64,000 bases of DNA from Endomychus coccineus (taxonomy: Eukaryota; Arthropoda; Insecta; Coleoptera; Endomychidae): NCBI GenBank assembly GCA_958510875.1, contig OY294068.1, positions 72,394,633 through 72,458,632 on the forward strand, read 5' to 3'. Each line of letters starts with the position of its first letter. Position 1 is the first letter of the stretch. Below the pieces are notes generated by a model, which saw nothing but the letters and a program-made list of their open reading frames with translations, did no database searches and was not told the origin of the DNA. Both the position numbers and the translations under genes were made by a program. This document shows, in pieces, positions 1 to 12,508 of this stretch.

Positions 1-623
1 CAATAGAAATAGCATACGCACACAGCGACATCATCTCTTAAATAGTGAAGATCGAAAATGCTGAAAACTGATATAGCCGTGGAAATCCGGAAAGAACGTT
101 GGCCCCAATAGCAATACTGATTACATCACTTTATTTCGTATAGTGAGGGGAGTGAAAATGAAATAAAAGGGTTGAACTGGAATCAACCCATATATACATT
201 TCGGCCCAATGGTAACGCATCAGTTAATCTTCTACGTTATTAGCCATAGCTCAGTAGGAGAAAACACTGACACGTCGATTTCTGCTTGGAGAACAATCAT
301 TGTGTCAAAGAGTACCGTTTCAGGAACACAAATCGACCTGTGCTGAGAACACTTTTCCATTCGATGCATATTACTCGAGATATTCTGATGGATTATTCAA
401 AATCGGACATTCGGTATATGATTAATTTATCTAGAAGGGTCTTAGCTGTATATATATATTTCGAAAGAGAACTCCTGTATTCAATACCCTCTTATATTCT
501 GCTCTGAGGCGCTTCTGCTCCGTTGCGTAAGAACGTCCGCCGTTCAGTTCCCTCAATGTAAATATGTCCTAAGACCCAGTGGATAATGATCATGTTCTGC
601 AATCATGAGGTGTTCAGTTTAGC
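1..623. other. no recognisable feature
   Basis: AT-rich sequence with short open frames only. The longest, a 73-codon + strand frame at 286-507, has no recognisable motif and no splice or promoter context that would make it a gene. Nothing else is supported here. Confidence 0.5.
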
Positions 624-911
624 TTAATGAATAAAATCAGTTTCTCAATAGATGATAAAAAATCAACCACATATGTATTCATCGATTTGGAAAAGGCGTT
701 GGTACAGTTGGTGACCAGAAACTTCTAAATACTTTAGAAAACTAAGGCTCTTGCAACATAACATTAAAATTAATGCAAAGTTATCTATTAAATTGCTAAC
801 AATGTGTAAGTATCAAAAATACAGAAGGTGCATTCAGAATTGTCCAATTTGTAGATCTACAAGGAAATGCTCTAGGACTCCACCTAATCTAATATATATT
901 CGAACGATCTA
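624..911 (+). repeat. duplicated LINE RT fragment, copy 1
   Basis: About 288 bp that recurs nearly unchanged at 2957-3241. Near its start it encodes an RT motif A-like peptide (VFIDLEKA), after which the frame must shift to continue as GTVGDQKLLNTLEN, typical of Jockey/CR1-type LINE reverse transcriptases. Both copies carry the same frameshift, so they are a duplication of one already broken fragment rather than two insertions. No endonuclease or RT palm motif C lies next to it. Confidence 0.75.
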
Positions 912-1119
912 TTTAGCCATATTTAGGAAAAATCCTTTAACAGATCGATTGAAATTTCGCACATCCGTTCTGATGTTTGTTTTGATACCAAGATCATCGA
1001 TAATTTTCCCAAATAGCACCTGTAAATATTTCGGGGTTTCAGAAGCCTTCAGCACTTGGCGTCTCATATGAACCACCACTTGAAAGATGTTGCTGTCCTT
1101 ACCCATAGGTTCTCCATAG

Positions 1120-1960
1120 CTTCTTTTATCTGGACTATTCTTCTAACAGAGAGCACTTTCCTCTGTCTCGACTCCTTTTTTGTTCCCATTCATAATATAT
1201 TCACAGCTGTATTCTGAGTTAACTACCTCATGTCTATCATCCACTTGCAAATCACCTTGCTCACATTCTTCAAGTGCTGACCGTAGGAGAGAGTTTTCTC
1301 TGTTCTTATGGCTAGAAATTTGACGTCATCTTTCAGCACGATAGTAATTCCATTTATGTCAATTTGCTCCGTTTGATTCATCTTCCTCTTGCCATCATTG
1401 TAGTTTTACTAAGGATAATTCTTAGTACGGCCGATTTACACCATTTTTCTGTGATCTCAAGGCCATCCTAGATGATGTCTCTTAGAGCCGTCTCCAACTT
1501 TCTCCTAGCGATTAGGACTATATCATCTGCATATCATTGGCAGTGAATTGGTTAGAGAGATAGTGTCTCCGAGAAATCTTTCACTACCAGGCTCAACATT
1601 ACCAACCCTTCAGATCATGCTCTTATTGTGTTGACTTGGATTGTTTTCTCCCAGGCTTTTGTCTCAGCTCTTCTGATCCGTAGCATGCCCTCTCCATCTA
1701 TTTGAATGCTGTTCAAATTTCTTCTCTCGATGTATCTTAGTGAAGTGTTTCGCGGTGTCATAAGTTTCACCGACGTCAAGGCAAGCACATACAGTTTTTC
1801 CTCTTTTTCTAGTGCTTCGTCCAGTTCAGCTGTCAGCTGATACAGTGCGGTTCCAGTTGATCCTCTCTCGATATGCTTGCTGAGATGGGGTTCTTTTCCA
1901 CTGCCATGTTTCTGACGAGCCTATCCATTATTTAATCTAATATCTTCAACATAAAAAATG
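1120..1960 (-). pseudogene. LINE reverse transcriptase relic (R1/Jockey-superfamily type)
   Basis: Read on the - strand, this stretch gives broken RT peptides in the expected order. First comes a thumb-proximal piece near 1700-1760 (SLRYIERRNLNSIQIDGEG), then palm motif C as ADDIVLIA near 1515-1540, then a segment ending ITEKWCK, and finally NGITIVLKDDVKFLAIRTEK near 1320-1370, which matches the region after the palm in R1-like LINEs. At least two frameshifts and two stops separate the pieces. The first Tyr of the YADD box is not in frame. No endonuclease was found. It is a dead 5'-truncated copy; the clade assignment is tentative. Confidence 0.6.
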
Positions 1961-2956
1961 TTAGACTCATAATTATGAAGGACTTGGTTCTGTTTCAACT
2001 ACTTTTGATATGAATTGTCCTGCTCTCAATCCTCATGAGTGTTGGGGGTGATTTCCCCGATAATCTCATGTAAAAAGACCTGGAGACTTAAATTGATTGA
2101 CTTGGTTGCTCAGAGTAGTCTACTGGCGATAACGTGAGTTCTGATATATACGATTAAATACACTGTTAATACTACCTCAGAAAGTCATATAAGTCAACCA
2201 TGGTTTTTTTACGAATTTTTTCATTCCTTCGGGATAGTATCTGATATTCTACGAAAAGAAATATTCAATTTTTTTCACAGTTCTCACTTTATTCGTCATC
2301 ACAATTTATTATTTATCGAATAAATGGATGAACAATATTAACGAATCTTCCAAATATTATTCTGCATATTTACTGTGTATCTACAATGAAAATTCATGAA
2401 CTCTGATTTGAAAAAATGGATTCCTCAGTTAACTGAATCCCTCTCTCCCTGGTTATAAGAGTATTTACAATTCACAGAAATCAAAATGAACACCACGCTC
2501 TGGTATATTGAGTGTATTCGTATACAAATGTATTCTCCTGTAAGCTGCAAGTTTTTATTGTTTTTGAAACAAACGAATTCTCTTCATCAAATATGGATAC
2601 ATATGTATGTGTAATATATAGCAAAAGTAACATAATTACAGAATTTCTAAGTTACTTCAACAGAATTTACGGAAAATTGATTCCAAAAGAATGAACAACA
2701 AATGCATAAAATCAGGGAACCAAGCTGGTATTTCTGTTCTTCTTCTGAATCTCCTTCCAATAATGAGAATATCGGTTCTAGAACCTTCATTCAAGAATGG
2801 TTCATGACTAGGGAATTTTGAACAACAGACCAATCAGCATCCAGCTGAAATGTTCGAGGAAATTATACGAAAGAACGTCATCCTGTTTGAATAAATTCAA
2901 TGTTTCATCAAATCAACAATATGTTTTTGAAATTATCTCAAGTTGAAATTGTTACC
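1961..2956. other. no recognisable feature
   Basis: AT-rich sequence without a supported gene. A 60-codon + strand frame at 2512-2694 has no family resemblance. It lies between the LINE relic and the second copy of the duplicated RT fragment. Confidence 0.45.
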
Positions 2957-3241
2957 TTAATGAATGAAATCAGTTTCTCGATAGATGATAAAAAATCAAC
3001 CACATATGTATTCATCGATTTGGAAAAGGCGTTGGTACAGTTGGTGACGAGAAACTTCTAAATACTTTAGAAAACTAAGGCTCTTGCAACATAACACTAA
3101 AATTAATGCAAAGTTATTTATTAAATTTCCAACAATGTGTAAGTATCAAAAATACAGAAGATGCATCCAGAATTGTCCAATTTGTAGATCTAGAAATGTT
3201 CTAGGACCCCACCTAATCTAATATATATTCGAACGATCTAT
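2957..3241 (+). repeat. duplicated LINE RT fragment, copy 2
   Basis: Second copy of 624-911, 2.33 kb downstream in the same orientation. Only a handful of substitutions separate the two, plus a short deletion near 3191 where copy 1 has extra bases after the GTAGATCTA segment. The same motif A peptide and the same frame break are present. The sharp end of similarity on both sides marks it as a local segmental duplication. Confidence 0.75.
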
Positions 3242-5599
3242 ACAGTGATATTCTACAGTGGTGATCTGGAGGAAAAAGTTCAACAAGACTTAGAAATAAT
3301 AACTGCTTGGTTCAACTATAAATTTCAATAAAACTGTTTCATGTCTGCCAAAAATTATTCTCAAAACCTCTTTCATTACGATACATTAGAATGAATAACA
3401 CGCTTACAATAACATCAAATACATGTATGTTGGAATTATCACATTAATCCTTTGGTTCAAAAATTAATAATTATTTTTTTATTTCATTTTACTTGAAATC
3501 TGGTTAAGGATTGAGATATCTAGAAATTGTATAGGTATTACGCTCCAGCCCAAGGTATATTCAGATACACTTATCTTAGTCTCAGTCAGTTGTTTCGCTC
3601 TTCTCACGAGCTCGTCAGTGAGAGGAGGCAGAAATGAAGTCACTGATCAACCATTTCCGGAAGTGATGTTATTAACACCTTCGGGAATAATTGGCGAATC
3701 TAGATGTTCCAACACCATCTGTCTGAAAGCAGATGTCCTACTAGGAATTGTGATTCACAATGATACGCATTGAAAATATATACAGTGCTGGTACAGTTTC
3801 ATCCATATAATAACTCCATTAATACTTCCCTCAAAAACTGTAATTAATAAACACTTTCCTGTGAAATGTCTGAAAGAAAAAGAATCACAATAGAAGCTCA
3901 ATAATCCTGATATAACACGTTGAAAAAATGAGATGTTACTATACCAAACTCTCTCACGGAGCTTGCCCCAATTTACGGAAGATTATAAAATGACTGAACA
4001 GCTTCACAGTAAAATGCTCAAAGAAGAAAAGGATAAATATTATGAAGACAGACTTCTGAACTGTAAAAATAAATCAAAAACCTCATGACAAATAATTACA
4101 GATTCAATGGAAAAGGAGAACAAACAAAATGTACAACCATTTTACGATGTAAGGTTTATGGTTAAAAGGACATTAACTAGTCCGTTTCAACCCCTTAATT
4201 TCCCAATTAGCTCATTATGGAAATATCTCAGGGTCTATCGTAATAAACGTACCCTCCGTTTCCTGATTGACATTTGTACCCAAGGCGCCAACAGCTTTAT
4301 TTATAAGGTAAGACAAACAACTTCAATCTAAAATCTCCGGCATTACGATGGTGTTAGATGGATGTTGTTAAATAGAGAAAATGAAAGAAATTGATCAACT
4401 TAGCAAAAAAATGGTTTCATCCACCAATAGAATAATAAATAAACTAAATTAACGAAATAAAAATAAAATTTGAGACCTAGATGATTAATGAATTATGAGA
4501 AGATTGAATCTATATGAATTAATGATTGAAATAAGTGCAAAAATTTGTGAAGATCGGCAAAACATAATATAACTCTGAAAATTCTATCGATTCTGCCAGA
4601 AAAGTTACCCCCCTTCGTATTTGTTGTATCTTGGAAACTGCATACTATATAGCTCATGCAAGTTCAGATAACCAGTCATAGGTAATTGAAAATCAGATAT
4701 TGATAAATATTACTAGTTACCAATCAAACATTTTAAAGAAGTCAGATGGAATAAGTGAAATACGATAAGAGAAGGTAGATGTAAAGTGAGATAAATTAGT
4801 CGTTTAATCTGATAATCAGAACCTCAATCCTATAAGCTGTAAAAAGGATTTAAACAATTGTACAACTAAAAAAAAAAGGATACTTATTCTGTAACTCCAC
4901 AATTAATCGGGATTGAAATCAAGATTTACCAGTTCACCTTGAACTCGCATTTCTGGTTTCAAAGGATATCCTTCCTCGACCACGAGGAGCACAAGCCCCA
5001 GGTTGGAAAAGATATTACGAAATCAAGAAACTGGTCTGATATCTGAAAAGAGTAAATTATAACGTCAAGTTAGAAGCAAGATGATAATGAAAATGAGATG
5101 ATTGTGGTGGGACTATACGCAGGCATGTCATCCATTAACGGAGAATCTACAGGAATATACCAAACGTAATTATGAAAATATTCAAAAGACTATGAAGTTT
5201 TCGTTGACCAGATTTTTGGCCCATACATAAGAATGCCCAAAATGGCAGAAAATTATTAGATACGGCATACCTGCTTCCACATTTTCAGACACAATGTATA
5301 ATTGATCTCCCTGCCTAAAAATTATCAATTCCGATAGAACGACACCTTCTGTGAATTTATATAGAATGATAACATACCGCGATGACTGTACAGCTGCCGC
5401 CTTTATAACATAGATGTCAGGGCCTGACTCATTCGAACTAATTTATTCAAATTAATTACCAATTCAATCTAGAATTAAACTCAGCAACGGGGTTCACACC
5501 TTTACAACGAAGATCCCCTCCATTGTGCAAATTCACTATATTATTTTCTCAATATTGAGGCAACCATCACAGTTTAAGAAAAATTGCCTAGTAAATTCA
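3242..5599. other. mostly featureless, one short dispersed repeat
   Basis: No gene is supported. The segment 3588-3670 resembles 7318-7404 (see the repeat entries). A 74-codon open frame at 4107-4331 has no motif. The rest is AT-rich noncoding sequence. Confidence 0.45.
3588..3670 (+). repeat. short dispersed repeat, copy 1
   Basis: About 80 bp resembling 7318-7404. Both share CTGTTTCG- or TTGTTTCG-like starts, then GAGCTC(G/A)TCAGTG, GAGGCAG, GAAGTCACTG, TCAACCAT and TCCGGAAGT. It is probably the fragment of a transposon end, but copy 1 lacks the left inverted arm seen at the second copy. Confidence 0.6.
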
Positions 5600-7519
5600 A
5601 TTACTCATGCGACATACATGTAGAAGAAAATAGTTCTTTCTTTATCCCGGTAACTCATAGTGAATTGTAGGAAATAGTCAAAAACATGGAAAACAAAAAA
5701 GCTTCTGATTATGATGGAGTGTCAATAGTCTTAATGAAAAAGTGTTCTGAGAGTACAGCCGACCCATTGTGTGAAATTATTAATGAATCATTAGAAACTG
5801 GGGAATATCCTCATGATTTGAAACATGCTGTTATTAAGCAATGTCTCAAAAAGGAGATCGAAATCATTCCGATATTTATCACCCTATCAGCCTTCTCAGG
5901 TCATTCTCAAAGCTCTTTTATCTAAATGTCTACAGTGAACTTGTTAGGTTCTCTAAAAAGGAAAATTTCTTCACAAATTCACAACACGGGATTCTGGCTG
6001 GCATAGAACCAGCCCTATTAGATCTTACCAAGAGCATATATAATACTATGAAGGAAGTAAATGTTGCATATGGACTTTTCCTCGACTCATCCAAGGCTTT
6101 TGACTGTATAAACTTTGCTATATTATTAGAAACAAAACTTTACGGTGTGCTTTAAATTGGTTCAAATCTCCCTTGAGAGACAGAAACCACTCTAAAAATG
6201 GGGGACAAAATTAAAGGGAACTGCATAACATCGGAGACCTAAGTGCCTTGGTATCCTTGAAGACCGCTCATTTTCATCAAGGAAAATGAAAAAATAATCA
6301 ATTTTGCAGATGATCACAATCTTATTTACAGAAAACACATTTCCTGATCTTGTTGAAATTGCCTGTGAGACTATGATTGTTAAAAGCTGGTCTAATAATT
6401 TTAGATTAGTACTGAACCCTGAAAAGACGAATGCTATATTTTTCAAAACCAATCATAGTCTTGAAACTCCTACCAATCTATTAGTTAACCACCAAAAGAT
6501 TCAATTTGCAGAATACACTAAATCGCTAGCAATTATCATTGATAAAATATTAAAATTTGGAAATCACATTGATTACATTTCGAAAAAATTGAGTCAAGCT
6601 TGCTATGGTATAAGAATTGTTATTGTAACTCTTATTTCAATTTAACAAGGACATTTTATTTTGCTAACTTTTATGCTCATGCTCGCTATGGTATAAAACT
6701 CTAAGGAAGCTGTGGTGAGGCTGAAAGGTCTTTAAAAATTCAAATAAAAGCAATTCTCATTATGAACACTCTGTAATATCGTGACACATATAATGGTTAT
6801 TTCTCACAATACAAGCGTTGTATATATGTATATGAATGTCTTGAATTTTCTTAGGAATATAGACATTACTTTTAGCCTTTTGTAACCTTTCACTCTTATG
6901 GAACGAGACACATGATAGATTTTAATATTCCACATGACCACCTTTCATCTACTCTATATTCGAGCATTGAATTCTTCAATCATCTACCTCTGGCTATTAA
7001 AAGAAATAGTAACTTCAAAGAAATAAAACAAATCACTTATTACAATGTTTATAGATGTAGAACTTTATTCAGTGGATGAATATCTCAATTCGGTGCTTTG
7101 AAATTAGTTTACATGTCTGTATGGTGTACATTCATCAATATTTATCATTATTTTCATTTTTTCTGTTGGCTGGCTTGTACTTTCTTTCTATGTATCATGG
7201 TGCAATAACGATTTTTAATCGACGGCCCTGCTCAGTGAACAATAAACGAATTTCGTGTTAGAAGTCAAGAGACAAAGTTTATGCTCACCAGGTTGAACAG
7301 TGACAACACGTTTTTCAGTCCAAGACAACTGTTTCGTTTTCATGAGCTCATCAGTGGGACGAGGCAGATGTGAAGTCACTGTTCAACCATCTCCGGAAGT
7401 CTGAGTTTTCTCCATTCCTTTACAGTAAATAAACCGAAGTTCATAAAACTTAGGTACCTATATCATCGTAATTGTAGTATTTCTGTCAATGTCTTAATAA
7501 ACTATTCTATCTATCTAAT
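5600..7519 (+). pseudogene. LINE retrotransposon, ORF2 relic (family A, copy 1)
   Basis: 5'-truncated non-LTR retrotransposon. It starts just before the RT domain with NSFFIPVTHSEL, then has frames at 5686-5925, 5841-6155 and 6304-6645. Visible are the fingers motif KKASDYDGVS, the palm motif A region ending SSKAFDCINF (normally DLSKAFDTLDH), and palm motif C as FADDHNLIYR near 6302. The stretch between motifs A and C is partly deleted. A thumb and C-terminal tail continue to about 7110, ending near SVDEYL, which matches the end of the copy at 15311-15363. The 3' end is a short (CTAT)n tail at 7501-7517. It is the same family as the element at 12509-15530 and lies in the same orientation. Confidence 0.8.
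7291..7404. repeat. hairpin-ended repeat in the LINE 3' UTR, copy 2 of a short repeat
   Basis: A perfect 14-bp inverted repeat, GGTTGAACAGTGAC at 7291-7304 and its complement at 7375-7388, encloses about 70 bp. The interior and right side are similar to 3588-3670. It sits between the LINE coding end and its (CTAT)n tail, so it either belongs to the 3' UTR or is a small insertion in it. Confidence 0.6.
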
Positions 7520-8764
7520 AACATCAAAATATATTCCAGTAAAATCAATTGTTCCATGAAAGAATATTTAAATTTCAGTAAATTAGTTCGAGTGTTATGG
7601 ATAAAATGAAATAAGTGAAGAAAATCAGGTCAAAATCTGCGTCATTCGTTCAATATATAAGAATACACATCATTGTGTAAATGTGTGTAATGACAGGTTG
7701 CATGAAAATATTGAATACACAAAAAAAAAGAATGGAATCAACTTATCAAATTATTAGCCTACTTATGAGAGAGGGTTCAAGCCATTCACTACGATTTCAT
7801 TCCAGACACAAATGGACAATAACAGAAAACTTTATAGTGGATAATAGGTATCCTCAATCAGTTACGAACTATTGGAAATCGCTCCAGCCTTGCGAAACTG
7901 AGTAAGACATTTATCATACAGAAAATGTTTTCAACTCATGGCACAGCAGTTTCCCTATTTTATAAGTAACGATACATTCCATGTGTCTTTTTTTTCGAAT
8001 ATGGAGCAATATTCTTCAGACAATCTTTCTTTACTGTGGGTATATTCCAGATAAATTGAGAAATATGAGAATAATAGCTTCAAATTCTTAGAAATTTAAT
8101 GAGTATTCAAGGTAGAATATTACTCGACCAAATATTCAGTGAGTCAGTTTGTGTAGTTTGATGTATGTTATGATCAATTGACCATATTGCTTAACCTCAC
8201 AAAAAGCTGGACAAATATCTTGCTACATTTAAAATATCACTTTTGCATAATTTAAACCATAGTTTTTCAATTTTCGGGAAATTAATATCGCTATTTTTGT
8301 CACATCCTTCACACTATCAACAGTTTGAATATTTTTTATTGAATATCTACAAATTTCAGATATCAAAGTTCATATCATCTTAGTATGAACGAGTATCACT
8401 TCATTTGTCAGTAACATCATATGTACTATAAATTACAGACAAGGAACATCAAATGGTGACATCACAGAGTTACATCGACACTGAATTCTAATCTCTCTGA
8501 TTATTTCTCCTATTTTGGCATTTATTACCACAGGATTTCATCACTTAAGAAGCCCTTGATGAAAGGTATTCATCACATATATTCTGAGATTGTGTGAGCT
8601 TCAAATAGAACTATATTATTAAGACGAAGTGAGCGTAGCGAATGAAGTCGTCTCTTGAATCAGCTTATATTGCCCAAGGTCTTGTGTAGCGGCCAAATGG
8701 TTAATACAACACACTCGAAATTTTGATACGAACTAGATATGATGTTGCTCAAAACTTACTGTCA
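7520..8764. other. no recognisable feature
   Basis: AT-rich sequence. A 74-codon frame at 7681-7905 has no motif. No RNA gene, repeat or splice-supported exon was seen. Confidence 0.45.
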
Positions 8765-9070
8765 TCAAAATTTGAATTCATATTTCAAGATGTTTTCGAG
8801 TGAGCAGTTGCTCGAAATGCTCGATGCTATTCGGTTTGTTTCGGGCACTGTTCGGATCGCACATAACAGTACATTATAACCTAGCCACTCGCACTGAAAT
8901 GATGAAGTTGGCATTTCTTTTATGGAATACGAAAGGCCGCCCATGTTGCATAACATGAGACTATCTGCATTCTGAACTACGTTTTTATCGGCATTTCTCC
9001 TTACGGCTCGTATACCAAGGTAGCACAAAGTCATACCAACAACGTACCGAAGAAGTACCTTATGGGACAT
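8765..9070 (-). other. unrecognised 101-codon open frame
   Basis: ATG-initiated frame of 101 codons on the - strand. The start MSHKVLLRYVVGMTLCYLG could be a hydrophobic N-terminal segment, and five cysteines are spread through the middle. I recognise no family. The surrounding DNA is somewhat richer in CG dinucleotides than the neighbourhood, which may explain the chance open frame. It could be a first exon or nothing. Confidence 0.15.
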
Positions 9071-9539
9071 ACGTAAGTTCCCGGGATAGCTCTTTTATAT
9101 CCTGGGACGTCTCAAGTTCCTCCCCAGTACATTTTATGTTACAAAACCGTCAGTCCCCGAAACATCTTGAACATACGTCCTCAGGATGCATATACAGAAT
9201 CTCCCTAGTAGGTTCGGAAGAGACGGTCTTGGTATTATATTTATGTTTAAATGTAAAATCTTCATCACTTTTAATGAACCATTAACGATGATTCACTTTG
9301 AATACTGTTAACAGTTCACCAAATTTGATGAAAGTTTTTACAACTGGAAGTATTACCTACACTTTTGAAAGTAAGTAAGAATCTACAAGGTGATCAATTG
9401 GCACCTGGAATTTAAATACTTTTATAATGGAATATATCACTTCAATGAACCAGCAGAAGAAAGTTGGGAAAATTTATTGAAACTTTTGTAAAAATAATAC
9501 TCGTATATAAATGGTTTTGTTTAGATCTTCTTCATGTTT

Positions 9540-11072
9540 ATGTCTTCTTATTTTCTTTCGCTTTTAGACGTTCCGGCGTCCTTTTGATATAACTCTGAAT
9601 TGCACTCTCAATGTTTTTCAAATTCACACAATATCCACATTCATCAGTAGCACCTTTAAAAAAAAATATGTTATCGATAATTCTCAATTTAAAAATTCTT
9701 CCCTATTCATTAAAAATCAATACATTTGGTTGTTCACGAACTATTTGTAATTGGGAGTCTTTTATACAAAAATAATACTATCGAGATCTTGGTAGCTGGT
9801 TATTGTCCTTTTGAAGTCACATATTCGTATAGTTATTCAGGTAATTAACAAAAGTGATACTTTTCCGTACGCGACGTAATACGAACCCAATAAAAACACT
9901 AAGTCACCTGAAAATCATCAGGGAAGTTAAAAACTAGTGATTCAAATAAAAAGAGTATCATATATATTTATTAAAATGAACAATTCGGTACTCTTAAAAT
10001 ATCGTGCTGTGAAGTAACTTTACCTTGAAATTTGAGAAGGTATACGAAAAAAATTAGCTTTACAGCACTGCATTTTTCCGCACTCTTGAATACTTATGTC
10101 AATTTAAAGTCAGCTTACCCTTAATGATTTTAGAAATACGAGTAGTATTTAAGGGAAGTTTTCCTTTGCGGCCCAACCAACTATACTTCTTTAGAATGTT
10201 GTCAGACAAAATAGCTGCCATAGTTCTCTTTACAAAATTATAGGAGTTCCAAAGTTCTCCAAACTTGGATAGTTCATTTATTAAATATTTAATATTTCTT
10301 ATAAAATTTTGAAGCAGAAGATATATAAAAACATCCTACCGCTTCAATGAACTCACCTCATGTCCTAACTCCTGCTCAAGTTTGGGAAAGTGTTCATCTG
10401 AACTCAAAGGACATTTAATTTCTGGATATTTTACAAGGAAAGAATTCTGAGATTTTTCTTAATTTCCTTTACTTCATGCAAAACGTCTGTGAGTATAGCT
10501 CTTATCACGTGATTTTGGTTCTTCATTTCCATTAATACCTGGTGTTCTAGAGAAAAAATAGATGTTTTACACAACGTTGAAACTATTTTTATTTTCTCAT
10601 TAAAATGTATGAAAACATATGTACCTTATTCAAAACAGCATAAACTTTCTTTCACAGGACAATCTGAAAATAATGTAAATACAATACAAATCTCATTAAA
10701 GGTTATTGGCAAGTCTTTTTCATTTACCTTCAACAATATTTCCTTCTATTATTTCATTCAATTTTGCGTCTTCAACATTTTTTAAGGTTGAGGAATGACA
10801 TGGAGTTTCCATAAAGCTCTCATCTCTGCCACAGTTTTCGTCTTCTTAATAAGCCCAATCGATAGATTCATTCTTTTTTTTGTGTTCAGTTTTTCTCAAC
10901 ATTGATGGCTTTATGGGTACTTTATTGAAGCTTTCATCAAATGATTCATCTGATGAGGATGTTAAGATCTTCTGGACCCTTTCTCTCCCCACATCAATCT
11001 CAGAATGAAGGTCACTTGCACTACATTCTTCTGCCATTCTGGATTTGGCTCTTGCTTTAGAGTAGTCATCTC
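9540..11072 (-). pseudogene. DUF4806-like protein gene, multi-exon relic
   Basis: Four - strand blocks join in phase. Block 1 (about 11072-10733) carries KARAKSRMAEECSASDLHSE, then a Ser/Glu-rich acidic stretch, one in-frame TAA at 10846 and a GTAAAT donor. After a TCTAG acceptor, block 2 begins EHQVLMEMKNQNHV and then shows one frameshift. It continues through HFPKLEQELGHE into block 3, which has TAG in CGGTAG or an intron there, and carries the DUF4806-like C-terminal segment with ILKKYSWLGRKGK. A GTAAGC donor at 10118-10113 joins an acceptor at 9655-9654, giving IIKGATDECG and a final exon ending RLKAKENKKT. DUF4806 proteins are abundant, transposon-associated, functionally unknown insect proteins. 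The copy has two stops and a frameshift. Confidence 0.65.
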
Positions 11073-11556
11073 AAACAAGACAAGATAAACAGAGAGAAAT
11101 AATGCTAGTATAATATTATTTTCATTGAGGAAACATGTATTTCCTGAAATAATTCAATTAAGTATGGCAAATTCATTTCGATCAAGTATTGACTATTAAT
11201 AAACTACAGAACAGGCGCCATTAGTTACTTGAAAATATATTGATTTTTGCTACTTGTACATAAACAAATGGAATTTGAACCATCACTCATACTTTGGGAA
11301 TCATTAAAAACGAACTTTTGGCTTGACTGTATTCTAGGAACCTCATCAGATTTTCATTTGGAACTTTGTAGTTTTAATTAAAGTTGATAATGAATTTTCA
11401 TCACGTAATGGCTGATTCTGTTCAATTGTCATTTGGAAGCTCAATATGAAGTGCCTTAAATTTAGTTAAGATTATACAGGATCTTCAAAAACAAATATAA
11501 GATTTTTCTGAAATTGAGGTACCATTATCATGATAATTTTTGACCTGAAACCAATA
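11073..11556. other. gap between the two transposon genes
   Basis: AT-rich noncoding sequence between the TNP2-like fragment and the DUF4806-like relic, both transcribed leftward. A weak continuation of the transposase frame may be present near 11420-11470 (FKALHIELPND on the - strand) but is too degraded to call. Confidence 0.35.
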
Positions 11557-12370
11557 TCAGTTCTTAGGATATGATTTTCTACTTGCGGAAAGCAAACTAT
11601 TATTCAAGTAATTACCTTCGGTTTGACACTTTGAACAAGAAGCATAACCAGAATGTCCTTTTGTATATGTTATGAAAGCTTTTGCTGATACGTCACATAT
11701 GACAGCATCAATCTTTACGGCAAATTTTATATTATCTATATCAATAGTCTTCTTCATGATATCTGTAAGATCCATTACAAAAGCTTCTAGGAATCTATTA
11801 GCGTCAGCAGGTATCTCATATCCGTGATAAATGCCAATCATGTCTACAATATTTGTGCCTTTCAATTTACATAACATAGAATACACCTGACTGCCGCTGC
11901 TTTTTGCTAAAGGCATACCATCAACATTAATATCAAGCTCCAAAATACTGAAATGTTGACAAAGGATGAAATTTTGAGAATATAAACTTTGACAAGACTC
12001 CAACGAGAAGTGATAATATCCACTAGGAGGCACAATTTCAGTTTTGACAATTCTACATGTTTTAAGCAATGTTCTAGCATCACCAGGAAGTTCAGGAAAA
12101 TATTTCTTGAAATATTTGAGTAAATCGTTTATGGCTACATGTGGAATGTTATGTTTCAGTGACAACCTAGAGAGAAACAAAGTTGGTTCTATACGAGTAT
12201 TAATTTCAACATCTTCTAATTTCAATGTTTCTCTTGACATTAAACAGGAGTTAACTTGTACTTGACGATCCTCTTCATATACACTGTTGATAACTTTTTC
12301 ATCATTTATGATAGCTATTTTCTTTGTTGGAGGAGAAAATGAACTAGTCGAGAGAATAGTAGGATTAGTA
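11557..12370 (-). pseudogene. TNP2-like (EnSpm/CACTA-type) transposase fragment
   Basis: An uninterrupted - strand frame of 227 codons from ATG 12240, which stays open upstream to about 12370 with no other start. It has the features of the animal transposase family related to plant TNP2: LLKYFKKYFPELPGDARTLL, then YYHFSLE, then LDINVDGMPLAKSS, GIYHGYEIPADANRFLE, VICDVSAKAFITYTKGHSGY and a CSKCQTEG zinc-binding-like motif. The known family continues for several hundred residues with the catalytic core, which is missing after 11557. It lies just upstream, in transcription direction, of the DUF4806-like relic, so the two may be partner genes of one transposon. Family naming is from memory. Confidence 0.6.
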
Positions 12371-12508
12371 TGCCAGTTCAGCGCTTAGCTCGTATATAAT
12401 ATTTATACATTTCACAATAAAGTTCAGGTTTACTCACCTTATAAAAAACGCGAAGCCATTATTCAATTTGGCAATTTCCAATATCAAAGCTTCCCAATTT
12501 TCAAGACC

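Noticed and set aside
751..1106. Open frames of 106 (+) and 65 (-) codons
   Set aside because: They overlap each other and the LINE fragments and have no motif or codon bias; chance frames.
4107..4331. 74-codon ATG frame
   Set aside because: No recognisable motif, no splice partner, no neighbour that would support it.
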